Part shown: piece by piece, positions 24,387 through 39,300 of the stretch | Position numbering within the stretch: the first letter of the stretch is position 1 | Layout: each line of letters opens with the position of its first letter | DNA from: Ostrinia nubilalis | Lineage: Eukaryota > Arthropoda > Insecta > Lepidoptera > Crambidae | Assembly (NCBI RefSeq): GCF_963855985.1 | Contig: NC_087095.1 | Coordinates: 10,922,001-10,986,000 of the forward strand | Direction of reading: 5' to 3' | Length of the DNA stretch: 64,000 nt | The notes under the pieces: generated by a model | Told to the model about the DNA's origin: nothing | Database searches by the model: none | Seen by the model: the letters and a program-made list of their open reading frames with translations, nothing else | Program-made: the position numbers and the translations under genes

Positions 24387-27300
24387 GTTACTTTCGCATT
24401 TATAATATTAGTTGGGATAGTTGGGATTCCAATGAAAGTGCGCGTTGAACAATACGATTTATTTGGTGGGATACGTACATAATACATAATAATGTTTTGA
24501 TTTGCATTGAAATGAAATAAACACTAATTTCCTTTCATAATAAATCGTTGCTAATCATAATACTTGAACCTTCTCGAACTAAACGGTAAGTAATTCTGAC
24601 CTAACCATTAAACCGTATAATCAATTCATTACATGTTCAGCCTGTAAATTAAGTCAAACACTAGTAATTTTAATTTATTCAAAATGCGTCTGATAATAAT
24701 ATTAATTAGTTAATGTTCATGACAGCTTTGAATATACAACTTTATTTATGACTAACTTTATATTCATGTTTTCAACGTTTGACAATTTATAGGCAGTAAT
24801 TGACATTTATGTTAAAAGTACGTAGAAAATTCTTTTTCGCTTGAAATAATATTTCCTCAAGCTTTGCTCAAGTTAAAATAATTTATTCACAACATTTTCT
24901 CAGCAGAGCTTTCGCTTTCAGAGTGGGAGCCGAGCTCGGAGGTTCATCTGCAAAATTAATTGGAACTATGCGAGCGGCGGAATGCCTCCATAATATCTAA
25001 AAACACACACCCACAAACACATGCAAACAGTTGCTTCTCATCGTTATGCCGTACACACATATAGATATAAGTAGCCATTGAATCACCGGCGTAATTATAG
25101 AAGTGGGGGATTGGCTGCGATGCGGCCGTGTGCGCGAAGGACGGAAATACTTTATAGGTCGCGTGCGAGAGGGATGGGCGCTAACAAGAGGCTTGTTCGT
25201 CCGTTTGATCGACACCGCCGGGGCGAGGGCGCGGGAAGCTGTCTGAGATGCATTCTTCTTGTAAAGTTCAACTATATTTGGACCGTCCCGTAGTCCACTC
25301 TGTACAGTTATGTACCCGTCACGTGATTCAGACGAGTTTTCCCCGGCTCCAACATTTTTAGGGACTGCTTTCGATCGCCACCATGTTTTTGTAACATTTT
25401 CCTTAAGCTTTCCCTTTTTTTTTACTTTAACTTAATAATGTAACACGGATTACTATTAAATTTAAAATTATAGAGCCTTTAAATACAAAAACAAGTTGAA
25501 ATGTAACTTGAAAAGTGACAAATTCTAGGGCGCATACTTAGCGCCATACAAAAGACTTCAACGCGGTACGCGCGGCAATGGAAAATTTATTACGGTTGAC
25601 GATAACAAGTGTTGTTTAAAATGCTGTATAATATTTCTTTTTTTTTAATTTATTGAATTTAAATTGAAATTAATAATATTTATGAATAGATTTTCATTGT
25701 TTGTGGTCCGGTGTTTTTTAAGTTTATAACTTTTCTTAGGACTTATTTGGAATACACCATCTATCTTTAAGACTTAGATATTAGATTTATCCATATTTTG
25801 TATTTATTATAGATGCTTTATACTTTTTTTTACCATGTATGGATGTGCTACTTTTAACCAGCATCATCATAACGCATCTATACACACCTGTCTTGACCGA
25901 GCAGTGGATGTACGACCGGCTTCTGTAGTAGACCCAGTCGAAGCCAGCCTGGTAGGCGAGTCGCGCCAGCATGCCGATCTTGCTGGTGTCTCGGTCGCTG
26001 GTGGTGATGTCCACCGCCCGCCCCTCGTAGTGCAGCGAGTTCTCGCCGTGCGAGTTCTCTTCGTCCCAGCCCTCGTTGACCCGTAGGTGCACGCCGGGCC
26101 ACTGGTTCATGACGCTGATCGCCAACGTATTCAGCTTCTCCTTGCATCTCTGGAAATCATAATAATGACACGTTAACATAGAAACAACTAATGCCCGAGA
26201 ATTATTAACGTGAATAGCATAGTGCTATATTCAATGCAATCATAACTTTTACTGTGAAACGCAGATACGATTGAAACCGATAATAGCTTTCTATTCGTAA
26301 CTGCCTCCGTTTATGTGGATTAAGTACACAAATATGGCTCGATCAGACTTTTCATTTAGAAGTTAGTAAAAGTTTTTACATGTCAATTGATACTTATATT
26401 TGGTAGCTAAACTACAAGATACTCAAGAGAACGAACGTCTCGAGAAACAATATTGAGACTAAACATGTGAAGTTTTTGTTTGCACTTAAAGAAACACCAA
26501 TAGATGTGCTAACAAATTGACAAACGCGCCGCCCCACGACCGGACAACACAGGATGTCGGATATTTTGTCGTGAAGAAATAAATCAAATTAAAACGCACC
26601 GCACGAAGGGATCGACACAATTTCGTTTGTGAAACTCCGCGGAACAAATAAAGGAAATGTCAAAATATTTATAAAGAAATGCGGACAATGCGAGGCGCGC
26701 TGCGTGTCGGCTTTGTCGCGCGATGTCAACTCACTTTATGCAGATTTCGTAGAGAAAAAATTGTGAGATTGACGTAACGAATCGAGGCAAACGGGCGCCC
26801 CGCCTGGGCGACGCATTCAGCGTACCAGATACTTTGGAGCACCGTACATAATCACTTCTACGAACGACCAACCACCTAATAAAGAGTTGCGAGAACCTCA
26901 ACATGTTTGAATTTGCCAGTAATACTCGATTCTCTACGGTGCCGTTTCACTAAATAAAATTTTCCGCTCATATTCATTGTGTTGTTAGATGTATGTCTTA
27001 TTTTTCTCGGTACTCGTACGTACTACCTACATACAGGTACGTAGTTTAAGGAATTCTTATTTAAGATCAACATGCTCCACATTATTCGTACTAAAATAGC
27101 TAAGTACTTACCGCTTATACCAAATTAGCCTTGATTTCCCATTTTCGTAGTAGGTCTGGAAATGTTTGCTTATTTTTACAAGCCTGGCCCTAAACAGTTT
27201 CGTGACTTTGACTAATGGTTTTAAAACTGACCTATAAACAAAAACCAGTCTTGTTTTTTAGTAGTCATCATTTATTTAACATCTATTCTTAACTCCTTCC

Positions 27301-30300
27301 TCAGTAGGGGTATTTTGTAGGTTATTCTGATGCCAGCCGTTAGATAGTGCGATGTTGTGGCGGTGGCGGCGGCCAGGGAACCGAGTGTTTAAACTTGCCT
27401 CCCGTAGTCGTCTCGGTGCGCACTAAAACAATCGAATGCTAAATGCAACCTCAAACACTTCGTGCACTTAAACGTGGGAACATATTGGTGCCGCAATTAG
27501 CCACCTTGCACCCATCATAACCCTGGGATTCTTGCTTTCATAACTAGTTCCATCGATCCCATTGTTTACATCAACACAGAATATTTCGGAAAGCTTTTTT
27601 CTAAGCTCGATCATAATACTTAATAGTAAATAGGCATGTAAAGAGTGCTTATTTATTTTTATTGATTGTGTGAGCGTATTTCAATCGAATACGAGGCGAC
27701 GCGACAGATCGGGCGGGCTATTATAAATTCATTATGCATATTTTTAGTAAACAAGCTGTCGATCACAATGCTCGCGCGCAGCGGGACGCCTGCCTCCGAC
27801 ACCTCGCCCTGTCGCGTACCTACGTGCCCTAGCACCACGATTATCATCAGCCGGGTACCCAATAGGCGCCCAATCGTTGTCATACTCATACATTAAACCA
27901 GTTTTTATCCAGAACTCGATTCATGTAAATTCAATTTCGCAAATTATCAAATTACACCACATCAAAAGCTCATATTGATTAACAAAAAATTAACAAGCGA
28001 ATCGAAATACCTAGGTCAAGTTTTGAAGCGAAACGGCGAGCTACCTGAACCGGTGGCGACCGAATCACTTGCGGACGCATAATGAAGGCCGACCGATGGA
28101 ATTGAGGTAAAAATGAAATAAAAACACTGAGGATCATCGCACTGAAACAGGGTGCAGTAACGCGGGAATGCGCGCCGCGAATCACGTCTAAGGACGACGC
28201 CGCACCGAGCTCGTCTACAGACTCGTACTCGACTATCTTCGAACCAGTGAGGCTGTTAAATAAAAATATATGATCGCTCGAATATATTAGATAGATAAGC
28301 CGTTTAGCGAGGCACCATTCGCCACCTCATGTGGCTCCGGACGCTTCGTTAATTTATTACCGCCTCCCTCTGCGACCATAACAATATATTAGGATAATTA
28401 AATGGCTCTTTACATTCCTTAACACATCGTTTTTTGTACAAGGCCACTGGAGTCGAAAAGCACCGACCAATGCTGACTGGTTTTTGATGTTAAATTTTTT
28501 TTCTTTATGGAAACCACAACAAATAGTTTAAGGGCAGTTTTTTGTGATATCGACCGTTCATTTTGTTCACGCGAACCGCCTTTCGGCCCTATATGGCGTA
28601 ACGTGATTTTGAGTTTCCTGCAAACATGTCAAAACAGCAATTATGATAAATTGACATGGGAATTTAAGGTGCTTTAATTTTTTTAAAGGCAGGGATGAAA
28701 TGATGCGCGATCCTATTTATTAACTTACAGTAACTCATTCCTGTTTTCGTATAATTAGAATTTACATATAAATGGAATTGAAACAAAAACATGCTGCTAT
28801 GTTGGCATATCAATTATCAATTAGGTATCATGAATGCTTTTATTATTCATCCGATACCTAAACATGAGCAAATTGAAATAAATGTTAATTTAAAGGCAAT
28901 AAAACCGATTCAAAATACGTATTTAGGGAAATCTCGTTCTGCCTCTCATAATGTTTAGGTCCCTACCTGCAAAATAATGTGATCCTAAAACGTGTGGTTG
29001 ACTCGGACCTAAAACATTTTCGGTAACGCAAAGTATAATTTAGTCGGCATCATGCCGTGTGTCTGAGTAACACCTTGTTTTATGGCAACCAAATATTTTT
29101 TCGCATTGGTAGATGATAGGGCTGGGAGGGACTAAACGATTTATCGCAACTTTTTCATTCATAAAATAGTTACAGAAACCGCAACCGGTGACTCATTGGC
29201 ATCCATTTTGGATGCGCGTTTCTCACGGATGAGTTTTATTTCTATTTTGAATATTAAATAGTCATTGATAGCCTGTAGAGAAACATTGATTCATATGTAA
29301 GTGTATAGTTCAATCAATCACTAAAATATATTCGAAACCCCTTGACAAACTGGGCAATATCGTAAAGAACATACAGTTCCTTCGGTAATACGCTACCAAA
29401 CTACCAATATTTGTTCGCCATAAGCCCTAGTGTCGCGCTAGCTGTCGAACACATCATAAATATGCATCGTGGATGCATCACCTGTGCCCGTGTGTGTTTA
29501 AAGCCTCTTCATGTTTGTTCACGAAAAATATCACCCTTTGTTGTCTTAATGCGGCTGTCGTCGGCACGCCGCGCCACCGCATTCATTTGCTATCCCCTTC
29601 TCACTTAAACACTACTTGAAATATTGCTATTTTGTTTTCTATTGATCTTTAAAATGCCTACTTTTTGCAATTTTTAAATTATTTATAACATTGCGATTTA
29701 AAGCAAAACTTTTAAAAGCTCACATTGCACTATAAGAAAGATTTTCAGTAAGTTTTCTAACACAAGCAAGCATATTTTGAATACAAAGGTGTCGGCAATC
29801 CACTCACTTTTCTATGCGTTAAAAATGCATTTTTTCACACTGAGCGCTATATCGTGTGTAAAGGCATGCTAACGAACACAGTCCACAAGGCTTTTAAGGA
29901 GACGCGGGCGCCTTTCACCCGTTAAAAAAACTTGAAACAAGAAACCGATATGCGGTGTTTGCCTGGGCCACAGACCTCTGTTAATGAAACGTTACACTTC
30001 ATTCACTCAACTGGAGTAACTATCTATACAATAATGGGGCTGAGTGTATGTACCTTACATGTGTTAGACGAACTCGGAATGTTTACGCCGACGAAGGCCG
30101 CAGTTATAGCGTAGTAAACAGAATGCTAGTTAACGACCTCCGTTGTGTGAAATGCTGCCACAATAGATCCCTACGCGAACGTCAATGAGGTAACCTCAAT
30201 GAATGGTGTCTAGAGACCTCAAATACTTCATAACTTACAGCGTAGTACCAGGTGCAAAACCGATTCTTTTCCATTCACGATTCGTTTGTCCCAATTGTGG

Positions 30301-33300
30301 GATCACCCTGGGGAACGATCGGTTAAGCTCGTGTATTCTATTAGAATGCGTGTGTTTATGGTGGTATTGCCCATGGGACGGATGTGACTCCATTATTTAT
30401 ATTATTGTGATCGCTAGCGCTGGTTGACGCGGGGTCAATGGCGGAGTCAATGAGAGCATGCTCACTAGTTGCAAGTCATCCGAGTGAGCGATGGAATCCA
30501 CGCTTCCGACATCGATCAAATTCGTATTTACCCTTTGTTTCGTACCGATAGATTCCCTATCGTAATCGATATGAAGTATTTGGTTACGAACTCTGAGAAA
30601 TCATTAAGGTATTTTAAAGTGTCACAACAACGGAATTCTTCTAAAATAGTAATTAAAATTTTAAATTAAACGGAATTCTTTTTTGGGAATTTAAATTAGT
30701 GTTTCTGTTTTAATCTTATTGAAGGTTTTTTTAATTAAAATAAAATTAATACCTAGGTAACAGTGTCAGATTGATAATACGATTTTGTAATATTCCGTCC
30801 AACAAGATGAGTTAAATGCGTATAAAATGAAACTTTTAAAAAACGTTATACGAAACCCGCTTAAGTGCAATTACCCTTTCGCTAAATCACTTTTCGCGCG
30901 GAAGGCTATAAACATTAACTGGCGTATCGTGCTAATTTGCAGCGTCAACCCTCGTCGAGTCGATAACTGCTGATCGATTTGCATCCGTAATTACGTCACT
31001 TTTAGCAGGCAGGTGATGAAAACGCGACAAGTGCGTGATTGCGGGAGAAGCACGCCCCTTCCGACGCAACCGGTCGCGCCGCCGGCCTCTACTTACGCGG
31101 TCGCCGGCGCACCTCGCGCCCTTACTGCTTCGCCACGTTAGAGCTACATGTGCAAGAGATGCACCAGCTCCCACCTAAGTAAAGACAAAACTATCGACAA
31201 GATGCTGCTAGCGACAAATCAAGGTGAAGATGATAGAGTAGAGAAAACTGAAATGACATTTTTTTAACAGGTCAACTGCAAACTTATATTTTCAGGGAAT
31301 TCAGATGATCTCATCTCATCACTATCACTAGTGAAAAACTTTCCATTACTGATCATGCTAAAAATCAGACCAGTTGAGAAAGAAAATTCATATACTGACA
31401 TACTCTACAAGAAACACTATTCGTAGCAAACAGGTTCGTGAAAGTTCTTATTCAAATCGGTTCCTCCGCTATCTTCCACACGACTACCCCTAAGCTACTT
31501 AGTTAATCTACGCGAAGCCCGCAGCGATAGGTAATAAATATCTACATAATTATGTACTTTAAGAGCACTGTATACAAGTAGAAAATACATTTTTTTAATA
31601 GATCAAGTAAATAACTGGTTAACATTCATTCATTCATGAGTGTAAAAATATTCATGATTTATCGATGTGTCAAAATAATTGGTATGCGCTACCATCATCC
31701 AGTACTTAGCACGGATCTTTTAATAAAACCCCTTATAAGTTACTGTTCAAGATAAGACAAATAATTTATGTCGAAAGGGTAGTTAAAAAGATAAAAAGCG
31801 TGTTTGTTTTATGAATATGAATTATTAATTTATCAGTCCATCAGGAGTTGATAGCGCGTAGAGCGTCTCGCCGCGTTCGTCCGCGCTGCGCAGACGAGAC
31901 TCGTCCGCCTCGGCAGTTCACACCTAACAAACCGCTCTCATCAAGAACCCATCTCCAAAGAAAGATAAACTATCTTTGTTACGCCATTGACATGTAATCG
32001 CCGCTTTCATTGTTTATCCCTCGCCCCGAGCAGAAGTGATCACATCACGTGGGTGTAAAATCAACATCGCACGTCCTCTTTTGCTGATGGTCCCGAAGAG
32101 CCTCTTGATAATATTTTATAAGACAAATAACCCGATAAAGATGTTTTGACGTGAATCCGTGTTCATCGCTCACACTAAAATGCGCCCAGTGAGCACGTAT
32201 AATAAAATATTTATTTACAGCTTTGTGATTTCGTTTAGAAAAGGAATAAGAACGTTCTAATTTAGTGTCAACTTTATTGGTGGCGAGCGGAGCGTTAAGG
32301 CGATCGGAGGAGTGTTGGGCGCTGACAGGCGGCAACTTTACGTAGATCCATTAGCATTGTTTTAAGGGATTAGAACGGCGTTTACGGCGAGCATTGTGGC
32401 CGATGTGTCGCTCGACACGCATATTTTTATGACACATGTCGTTTTGTTTTTTCCATAATCTGTGTGAAACGACTACCGTGTCCCGGGTTCGGATAAGCTA
32501 ACTTTTTATTTTCTTTTGAGTTAAGGCCCTCGTTTAAAAGGTCTAGTTAATGATAAAACTTTTTCAAACAAATAACTAACATAGTTTCACTCTCTTAAAT
32601 TATGAAACGATGATAAATGACTCATTTGTTGAATGGCAATTTTTTGAGGAGACCGTTGTGTGTGCTTGAGCCGTTGCTCGCGTCACAGTCCCGCGCGGTC
32701 GGAATCGAGTTACACAAAAGAACCAACGTTTTCAGATGTTTTCGATGCCCAAATCAAAACCGATACCTCAAGTAATTTGATGAAATTGCCCGACGACAGA
32801 GGCGAGCAGTTTTTGTACGGACCCATGTCACCGTTCGATTGTGAAAACGCTTGCAATATGGGAATTTTGGACTCTATCTCGCTGGGAATAAACATCTGTA
32901 AAGATTCTTAATCAGCAAGGACATCTTTTCGAAGGACGCCGGAATATTAGTTTACATGTAGTAACGCGCTTCAAACCGATTGATATTTCATTAAACAGAC
33001 ACTTTGACATCGGAGATGACTATAATGCTGCGGTTACATCCGCTTCGGTACTTTCAAGGAATTTAGCGGGATCGGTCGCAAAAACAAACCGGGTACAGGA
33101 TGATATGAAGTGGAAACTATATGGCAATATAGGCTTTACTTTTAATTTAGCCTGATTCATCTTCTCAATATCATCGCTGAACTGAATATGTATTACACAA
33201 AACGAGTTTATACGAATCATAATCTCGTCTGAAGAGCGCACGCCACAAAATGAACGAATAAAGCGAAGTCGTGTCCCAAGGAAATAGAAAACAATTCTCA

Positions 33301-36300
33301 TAACATAAACATTCCTTGAGGCTGTCCATCAGTGAGGGCCGATTTATTTATTCCGCTTATCGGAGAACAATGCTGGGGCCGAGCATCTGTCAAATGCTAT
33401 CGTTGCTGCTACCTAGCTGGGAAATTCAGCTTTTACTTACTTTCAGGGATACATCTGGCATTGTCTTAGTAAAACTTCTACGGGATTATTTGTACAGGCT
33501 CCAAAGAAACAACATTTTATTGACTGTTACTATTTGAAGCTATGGGCACATTGCCATATAATTTTCCGAAAATGCTAAAGAATGACAAATGGAAGATCTG
33601 AATACAAATTTATTGATGTAAAGCTTTCAATTTTAGAAAAGCCTTGTTCCTAATCTGCGTGTTCACTATGTTTATTAACATAATACGTTTCTTTATGTTT
33701 GTTAAATGATAAGTAAGATTAAACGTAACCAAATAATGTGATGGGTGTGTCTAAGATTTATTAGTTACCTAACAAGGTATCAATAAACAACTTGTGATGA
33801 CTAAAGCGCGTATATAATTTAAAAGATCAAGATACAAAATGAGTTTGGGACTAATGCATTGTTGACTCTTTTAACGGTAGTCAAAAATCATTTGAAGGAG
33901 CTTGCAAATAACACGGCTCGCTCAAAGGCGACGCTCGAAAATTAATTATCAATTTGTCGTGGGTGCCAGGGCGACATAAATCGATCGGGTATCTGCCCGC
34001 GGCCACATTAGCCACGCTCCAACACAAGATAAGGATAACAAATGTCCAGTTTAAGGTTATCTTAACATCGCGGACATGAGAGAGCTTTTTGCCACCGATC
34101 CCTTGATCTGACCTTCTTGAATCGTTAATCAGGCTATCGCTCTACAATAAATCCTATTCGAGACAGCCAATTCGGGAAATACACACTGCGATCAGAACAC
34201 TTAAGACGAACGTATGTGGTACAGTAACTTTTTCTACTACAATATAAGCTTTGCCAATCTTGAAATCGCTATTTCGCAGACTTTCAACTTGTTGATTTTT
34301 CTTCAATTATCAACTTGCTCCTCGCGAAGGACTTAACGCGAAACAAGCATACTACATTCCTCGTGTGATAAATATAACCCATTAATATGCATGTTCTATG
34401 TATGATGAACGTTTACTCAGAGTCCAAAATAGGCGGGAAACATTTCTTCATACATACTTAAAAGTTATTTTTAAACACCATGTGCGTTGGCAGATATAAT
34501 CGGAGCTTTATTTAATTTTAACAACCGGTATTTGTAATGTTTTGCCGCGGAATGAGCAACCCGCTACGATTTTCCCACAGTCGAGCGTAGCACATCATTG
34601 TGATGTAGAGATCCTTAGAAAAGCTTTTAAAAGTGTCTTGCTAATCTTAAATAGTAATAATAATGTAAATATTATAATAAAAGCATCAAACAAAACTGAA
34701 TCTATATAATTAATTACGAGTATTATACGGCCATGTGATGAGAAACGATATGTGTTAAATGTTCATGCCCGAAAACCCGGTTATGTGGGCATATTAGTCA
34801 CGATGGAATCCAGGGATGTTGCAGTGTTCATATTCAATATAAAATGGCCGTCCTTTTTCAGCCGTAGCTATGGTATAATTATCGAGCCACAGGCGCATGC
34901 GAAATTGGGGTCTCACCTCGGCTCGGCCGTAAGCCGTAAATAAAGTAAAATGACGGACGTCGGTGGGAGGAACGCTGGGCTAATGAATACGCTGGTTGAC
35001 CGCGGCGCCGCGCGCGGCGGGGCATCCTCGCCCGAGGATCTCCACGCGTCCTTAGCCGAACCATTGGCTGTTTCGAATCTCAACAACACTCATCACTAAC
35101 GTGGAATAGCGGTGACTAATCTTGTAACATATAATTACGACACATAGGTTTTTAAAAGAAAAACGAAGGGAAACCCCGAGAAATAAACTTGACACACAGA
35201 TTATTATGTATCTGTTAAATCACACAGCAATAATAATGAAATTGAAACATTTATGTCTACCGAAAAAACTTTTCCACGCTACACAAATCGGATCTCGGCA
35301 TCAATATTAACGGCCAATTGTGGATAGCAAAGCATCAATTTATCTCACTTATATCGCCTCATTTAAATTTATCACTCAGGCTATCGGATTACACAATTGT
35401 AAATAAATGTTAAAAATTACCCAACACGAAATTCCAATTTGAATATGAATAGTTAGGCGCCATGTAGGCAGGTACATGAAAAAACCGGCACCAAATAATA
35501 ATGTAGACAAATGTCCCCCTTAGCGAACACAATGACCGACCTCTAAGCGATCGATTCACTTTTAAGACATGCTAATTTGAAAGTCTAGAGCGCTTTATAC
35601 CTATTTAGGGCCGTAATGAAGTGCATATATGAATGAGACCGGCTCTTTGCGATACTTTAAAAATAATAAAATTAGAAATAAATTACGTTGTCGTGAGTCT
35701 ATATGGGCACAATAAGATACTTAAGAAGCAAAAATGGTTTTGAATATCTATGATAGTCCTTGATAGCATGCTTTATAGCCCATGCTGGCTTTTTTAAAAG
35801 TAATCACGTGACACGAATCTAACAAAGTGAATGATACCTGTTTCATGTTAAGACTAATCTGTAAACTTAAGGTATTAAAAGTCGCAGTCAAAACATTTTT
35901 CTTGTCTCGAAATAGCGGTGTATGAGATATGAGACGAGTAGGGTTGTCGACTGCATAATACGTGCACACATTAGCAATAATCTGAACATGAGCTTACACG
36001 AGAACATAAACGTGTTTGTTTATTATTATCTATTGAAGTAACATTTATATCTATTTATAGAGATCTCAAACTACGGCCTCAAAATTTTCTGTTCATGAAA
36101 TCGTCGTAGAAGAAAATTAAAGTTACAGGAAAAATATGGAGAAAATGTAGTTAGGGAGTGGAACGGACTTCCGCTTTACAGAACAGTTTTCAATTAACAT
36201 CTAGATTTCTATCATTATTGGGATCTACCATACTACCACTTATCCCTTTCCACTCTACATAATTTACTGCGTTAAGCTCTATACTTCTTCAAGATTGGTA

Positions 36301-39300
36301 ACCCTACAAAGAAGGGTCGTGGTGGCAGTCTCTCAGGTAGGTCGGGAAGCGGCTATTATTTAAATTAATTGGACATAAAACGATGCGCGGAGGACGCGAG
36401 CGTGTCGCGCAGCTGTAGCACTGTCGCGTCGCGCTCGCACGTAACTTCGTCACGATAAAATCGCACTAAATGCGTGTATTGGTTCTCTTTTAAAACTAAG
36501 CAATTCTGCAAATAATATAAGCTACATTATGCGTAGGGACTTTCACCTAATTATTGTAGAGCTTACGAAAATTGCGGGAAAATCTTTTCACACGCGGTGT
36601 GCTTTGAGTATGCAAAAAGACAATACGCTACCGGCGCTACAACGCAGCGTGGGCGCTTATTCTATTAACATTATCGATACTGTCGCATAAAAATTATGTA
36701 AAGGTTACTATTGTACGACGCTCCAGCCATAATGCGACACTGTTCTTTCGCAATCGGTTACAAATGGAACCAAAATGATCGTTATGTATCGATATACGAT
36801 TATCCGGTTTGTTATAAGTTAAATGTATGCTAATATTGTTAAAAGCCTAAATAGAGTTGTCGGTACAACGATAAATAAAGGAATCCAATTATATTCACTC
36901 AGATAGGCAGGTACCTATCTTATGTCAATAAAGATATAAAGAACATTTTTATTAGTTTTCCTCTAATACGTTATTTTATAGCTGGACTGGACACTAATGA
37001 AGGAAAACGCTTCAACATTATAATTATGATTTAACTTATCCTTCTCACCGAGTGCTAATTGAATAATAACTAAGCTCGTGTTGGCGATAGTATAGTAATT
37101 TATGTTTAGTAATTTATGTTTAGCATGACATCAAATGTATAATTTGAGGGATTAGGCGAGTTGCGCAGGAGTCGTGGTGAGCGGTCGCCGCGATTCTTAT
37201 CGGACGTCGCCTTGTCGCTTCACAATGCCATCTTTTGTGTTCCGACACCATAATTTATTGCGAACAAACGTTGCGCTTACAAACCGACCGAGATAACTCT
37301 CATTTCGGATTATATTAATCGACCACGCCCTTCAATTCAAACTCTAGATTTGAATATTTTGGAATGCGTGTGCGCAGACAATACAATTAATCTATAAGGT
37401 CTGAAAACTTCGTCGATTTAATCAATTCATAATTTTTACTCTACAAATAATATTTGCTTATAACCTAGTTTTCATTTATTTAGTCTCAAGCCGATTTCTT
37501 GGTAGGTTGCAATGTTCTGTTAGATGTGCACTAATGTACAGTGTTGTAAATACATACTTAGGTAAGTAGTTACTCAAATAATTATTTAGGTCATGACATT
37601 TAACTAATTGCACAGTACAGAATAGAATAGTTACTTAGGTATTTGAATAATATTTTAACATCCTTTATTTTGTGTTGCATAATATGTAATGCGCGAAATG
37701 TCGATGTTATGTGCTAATTATGAATTCCTAAGTTAAGAGTATTTATAGCAGCAAAAAGTTATTGGTGACAAGTCCCGGTAAATGCATCCGCGTCTGATAA
37801 TAAAATACCTGTTTTCCAAATACATGTCATCTATATTTACTTCTTCAGTTACAAAAAAGTGTGAGTTTTGGCAAGTTTTAATAGGTATTCCGATTCGTTA
37901 CACGTGTAAGCTTCGCACAATTAATTATTTTCAAATGAAATAAACTTGAAGGTTGATGAATCAGTCATGTAGGCAAATTATCTTCAGCGAGGAAAGTTAC
38001 ATAAACTTTCGTACTAATTAACTGAAAACGACTAAGAATCCGAGATTATCCTTTAAAGACAACGCAAAAGAAATTAGATAATAGTAAAGCAGAATCTCCA
38101 GTCACAATAAGCGCATGCATTTCAGGTCAACGCATCGAGCATTTTAATAGTTACGGCGGTGCACCGGCCGTTGCATTAAGACAATGACCAATAACTTTGT
38201 ATTTATGTCTCATTGCGCAGCAAGAGCGGCATTCTGCGCCGGCGCATCTGAACCGCTATTAGTCCCGAGCCTATACGAAAAGTAAATTAAAATTATTGTG
38301 GGACAAACAGAATTACAGGAGCCCGCCATACTTTCACATTGAAAGTGGCCTATTATACCCTATAAAAGAAAATGACTGCAACTCATATCCCTTGTGGTAA
38401 GAGCCTAGAAATATCTTGATTGCTGTTAGACCAATGGCTCGTCCTTTTGACTCTACCGATTTCAGCAGCTGCCCATTGAGCACTTTTCTTGAGTAATGTA
38501 ATGAGTATTCAGAAATTATGGTGTCATTTTAAAATAATTGATTCATTCGCAAAGCTTCTTATTTATAATGGGATACGTTTATGATCATCAGGTAAAATTT
38601 ATAAACAGATACTATAAGCCATGAAAGCGCACCCGTTATTTCCGCATTCTCATTTAGTCTTCTGCGTGAAAAAGAAAACTGCAGGTAACTAACAATTTTC
38701 CAGAGGAAAATGCCGTTTTCGTATTTTCGGGCATATCTTTCGCTGTCATCTCCTCTATATGACAGGGATGAATTGATTCAAAAATACAACATTGTTGTAG
38801 GAAATAGCCTCTGGGTTGCGAGTTGCGACTGACTTCAGAACCAAACTGCACTGCAACGACAATCAATGTTATCATTTGCAAAGACGGAAGTTAGCTCTTT
38901 CCCGAGACGTTTATATAACAATAAAACGAAATCAGTGCCGAGGCACGGCCTGCCTTATCGGGGCACGAAGTCGATCGGTCATAGTCAAAATAATGACGCG
39001 TGCGCACCGGGCGCCTCGGGGTAACAATTATACCCATTAGTTTATTAATCGCGGGCGAGCACAGCATTGTTCTGCCGGGGACAATCGTTGCTAGACCAAA
39101 TAACGACAGGTCAGCTTACCTAAGAATGGAACTAACCAGAAAAACTAAACACAGGTCGTATTGCGTTTCAGTCTGTTACCGACCAGTCTCAAGGTAATTC
39201 GGGTTGAGATTTGTATAAATGAGTCATATGACATTATCATGAAAGGGCATTTTAAATTATTTATTATTATGGTTATGCAAAAAACTGCTGTATTATTCTT

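Larger units (their letters stand above)
17057..25887 (-). other. hh: hh intron 2 (about 8.8 kb)
   Basis: Splits codon 180 (phase 1), the second classic hedgehog intron position. Donor ACAG|GTGTGT, acceptor TTTCCAG|AATC. Inside are a GC island at 19230-19390, a truncated LINE with a palindromic 5' junction at 20565-20775, a GC-richer stretch at about 20880-21080, and a complete Helitron at 24161-24417. The rest is AT-rich with no recognisable gene. Short open frames here show no family motifs. Confidence 0.93.

Noticed and set aside
24189..24487. Open frames of about 100 codons on both strands
   Set aside because: They run through the (ACAG)n microsatellite and Helitron, so the repeat itself keeps the frame open.
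25835..26086. Plus-strand open frame of 83 codons
   Set aside because: Antisense shadow of hh exon 2.
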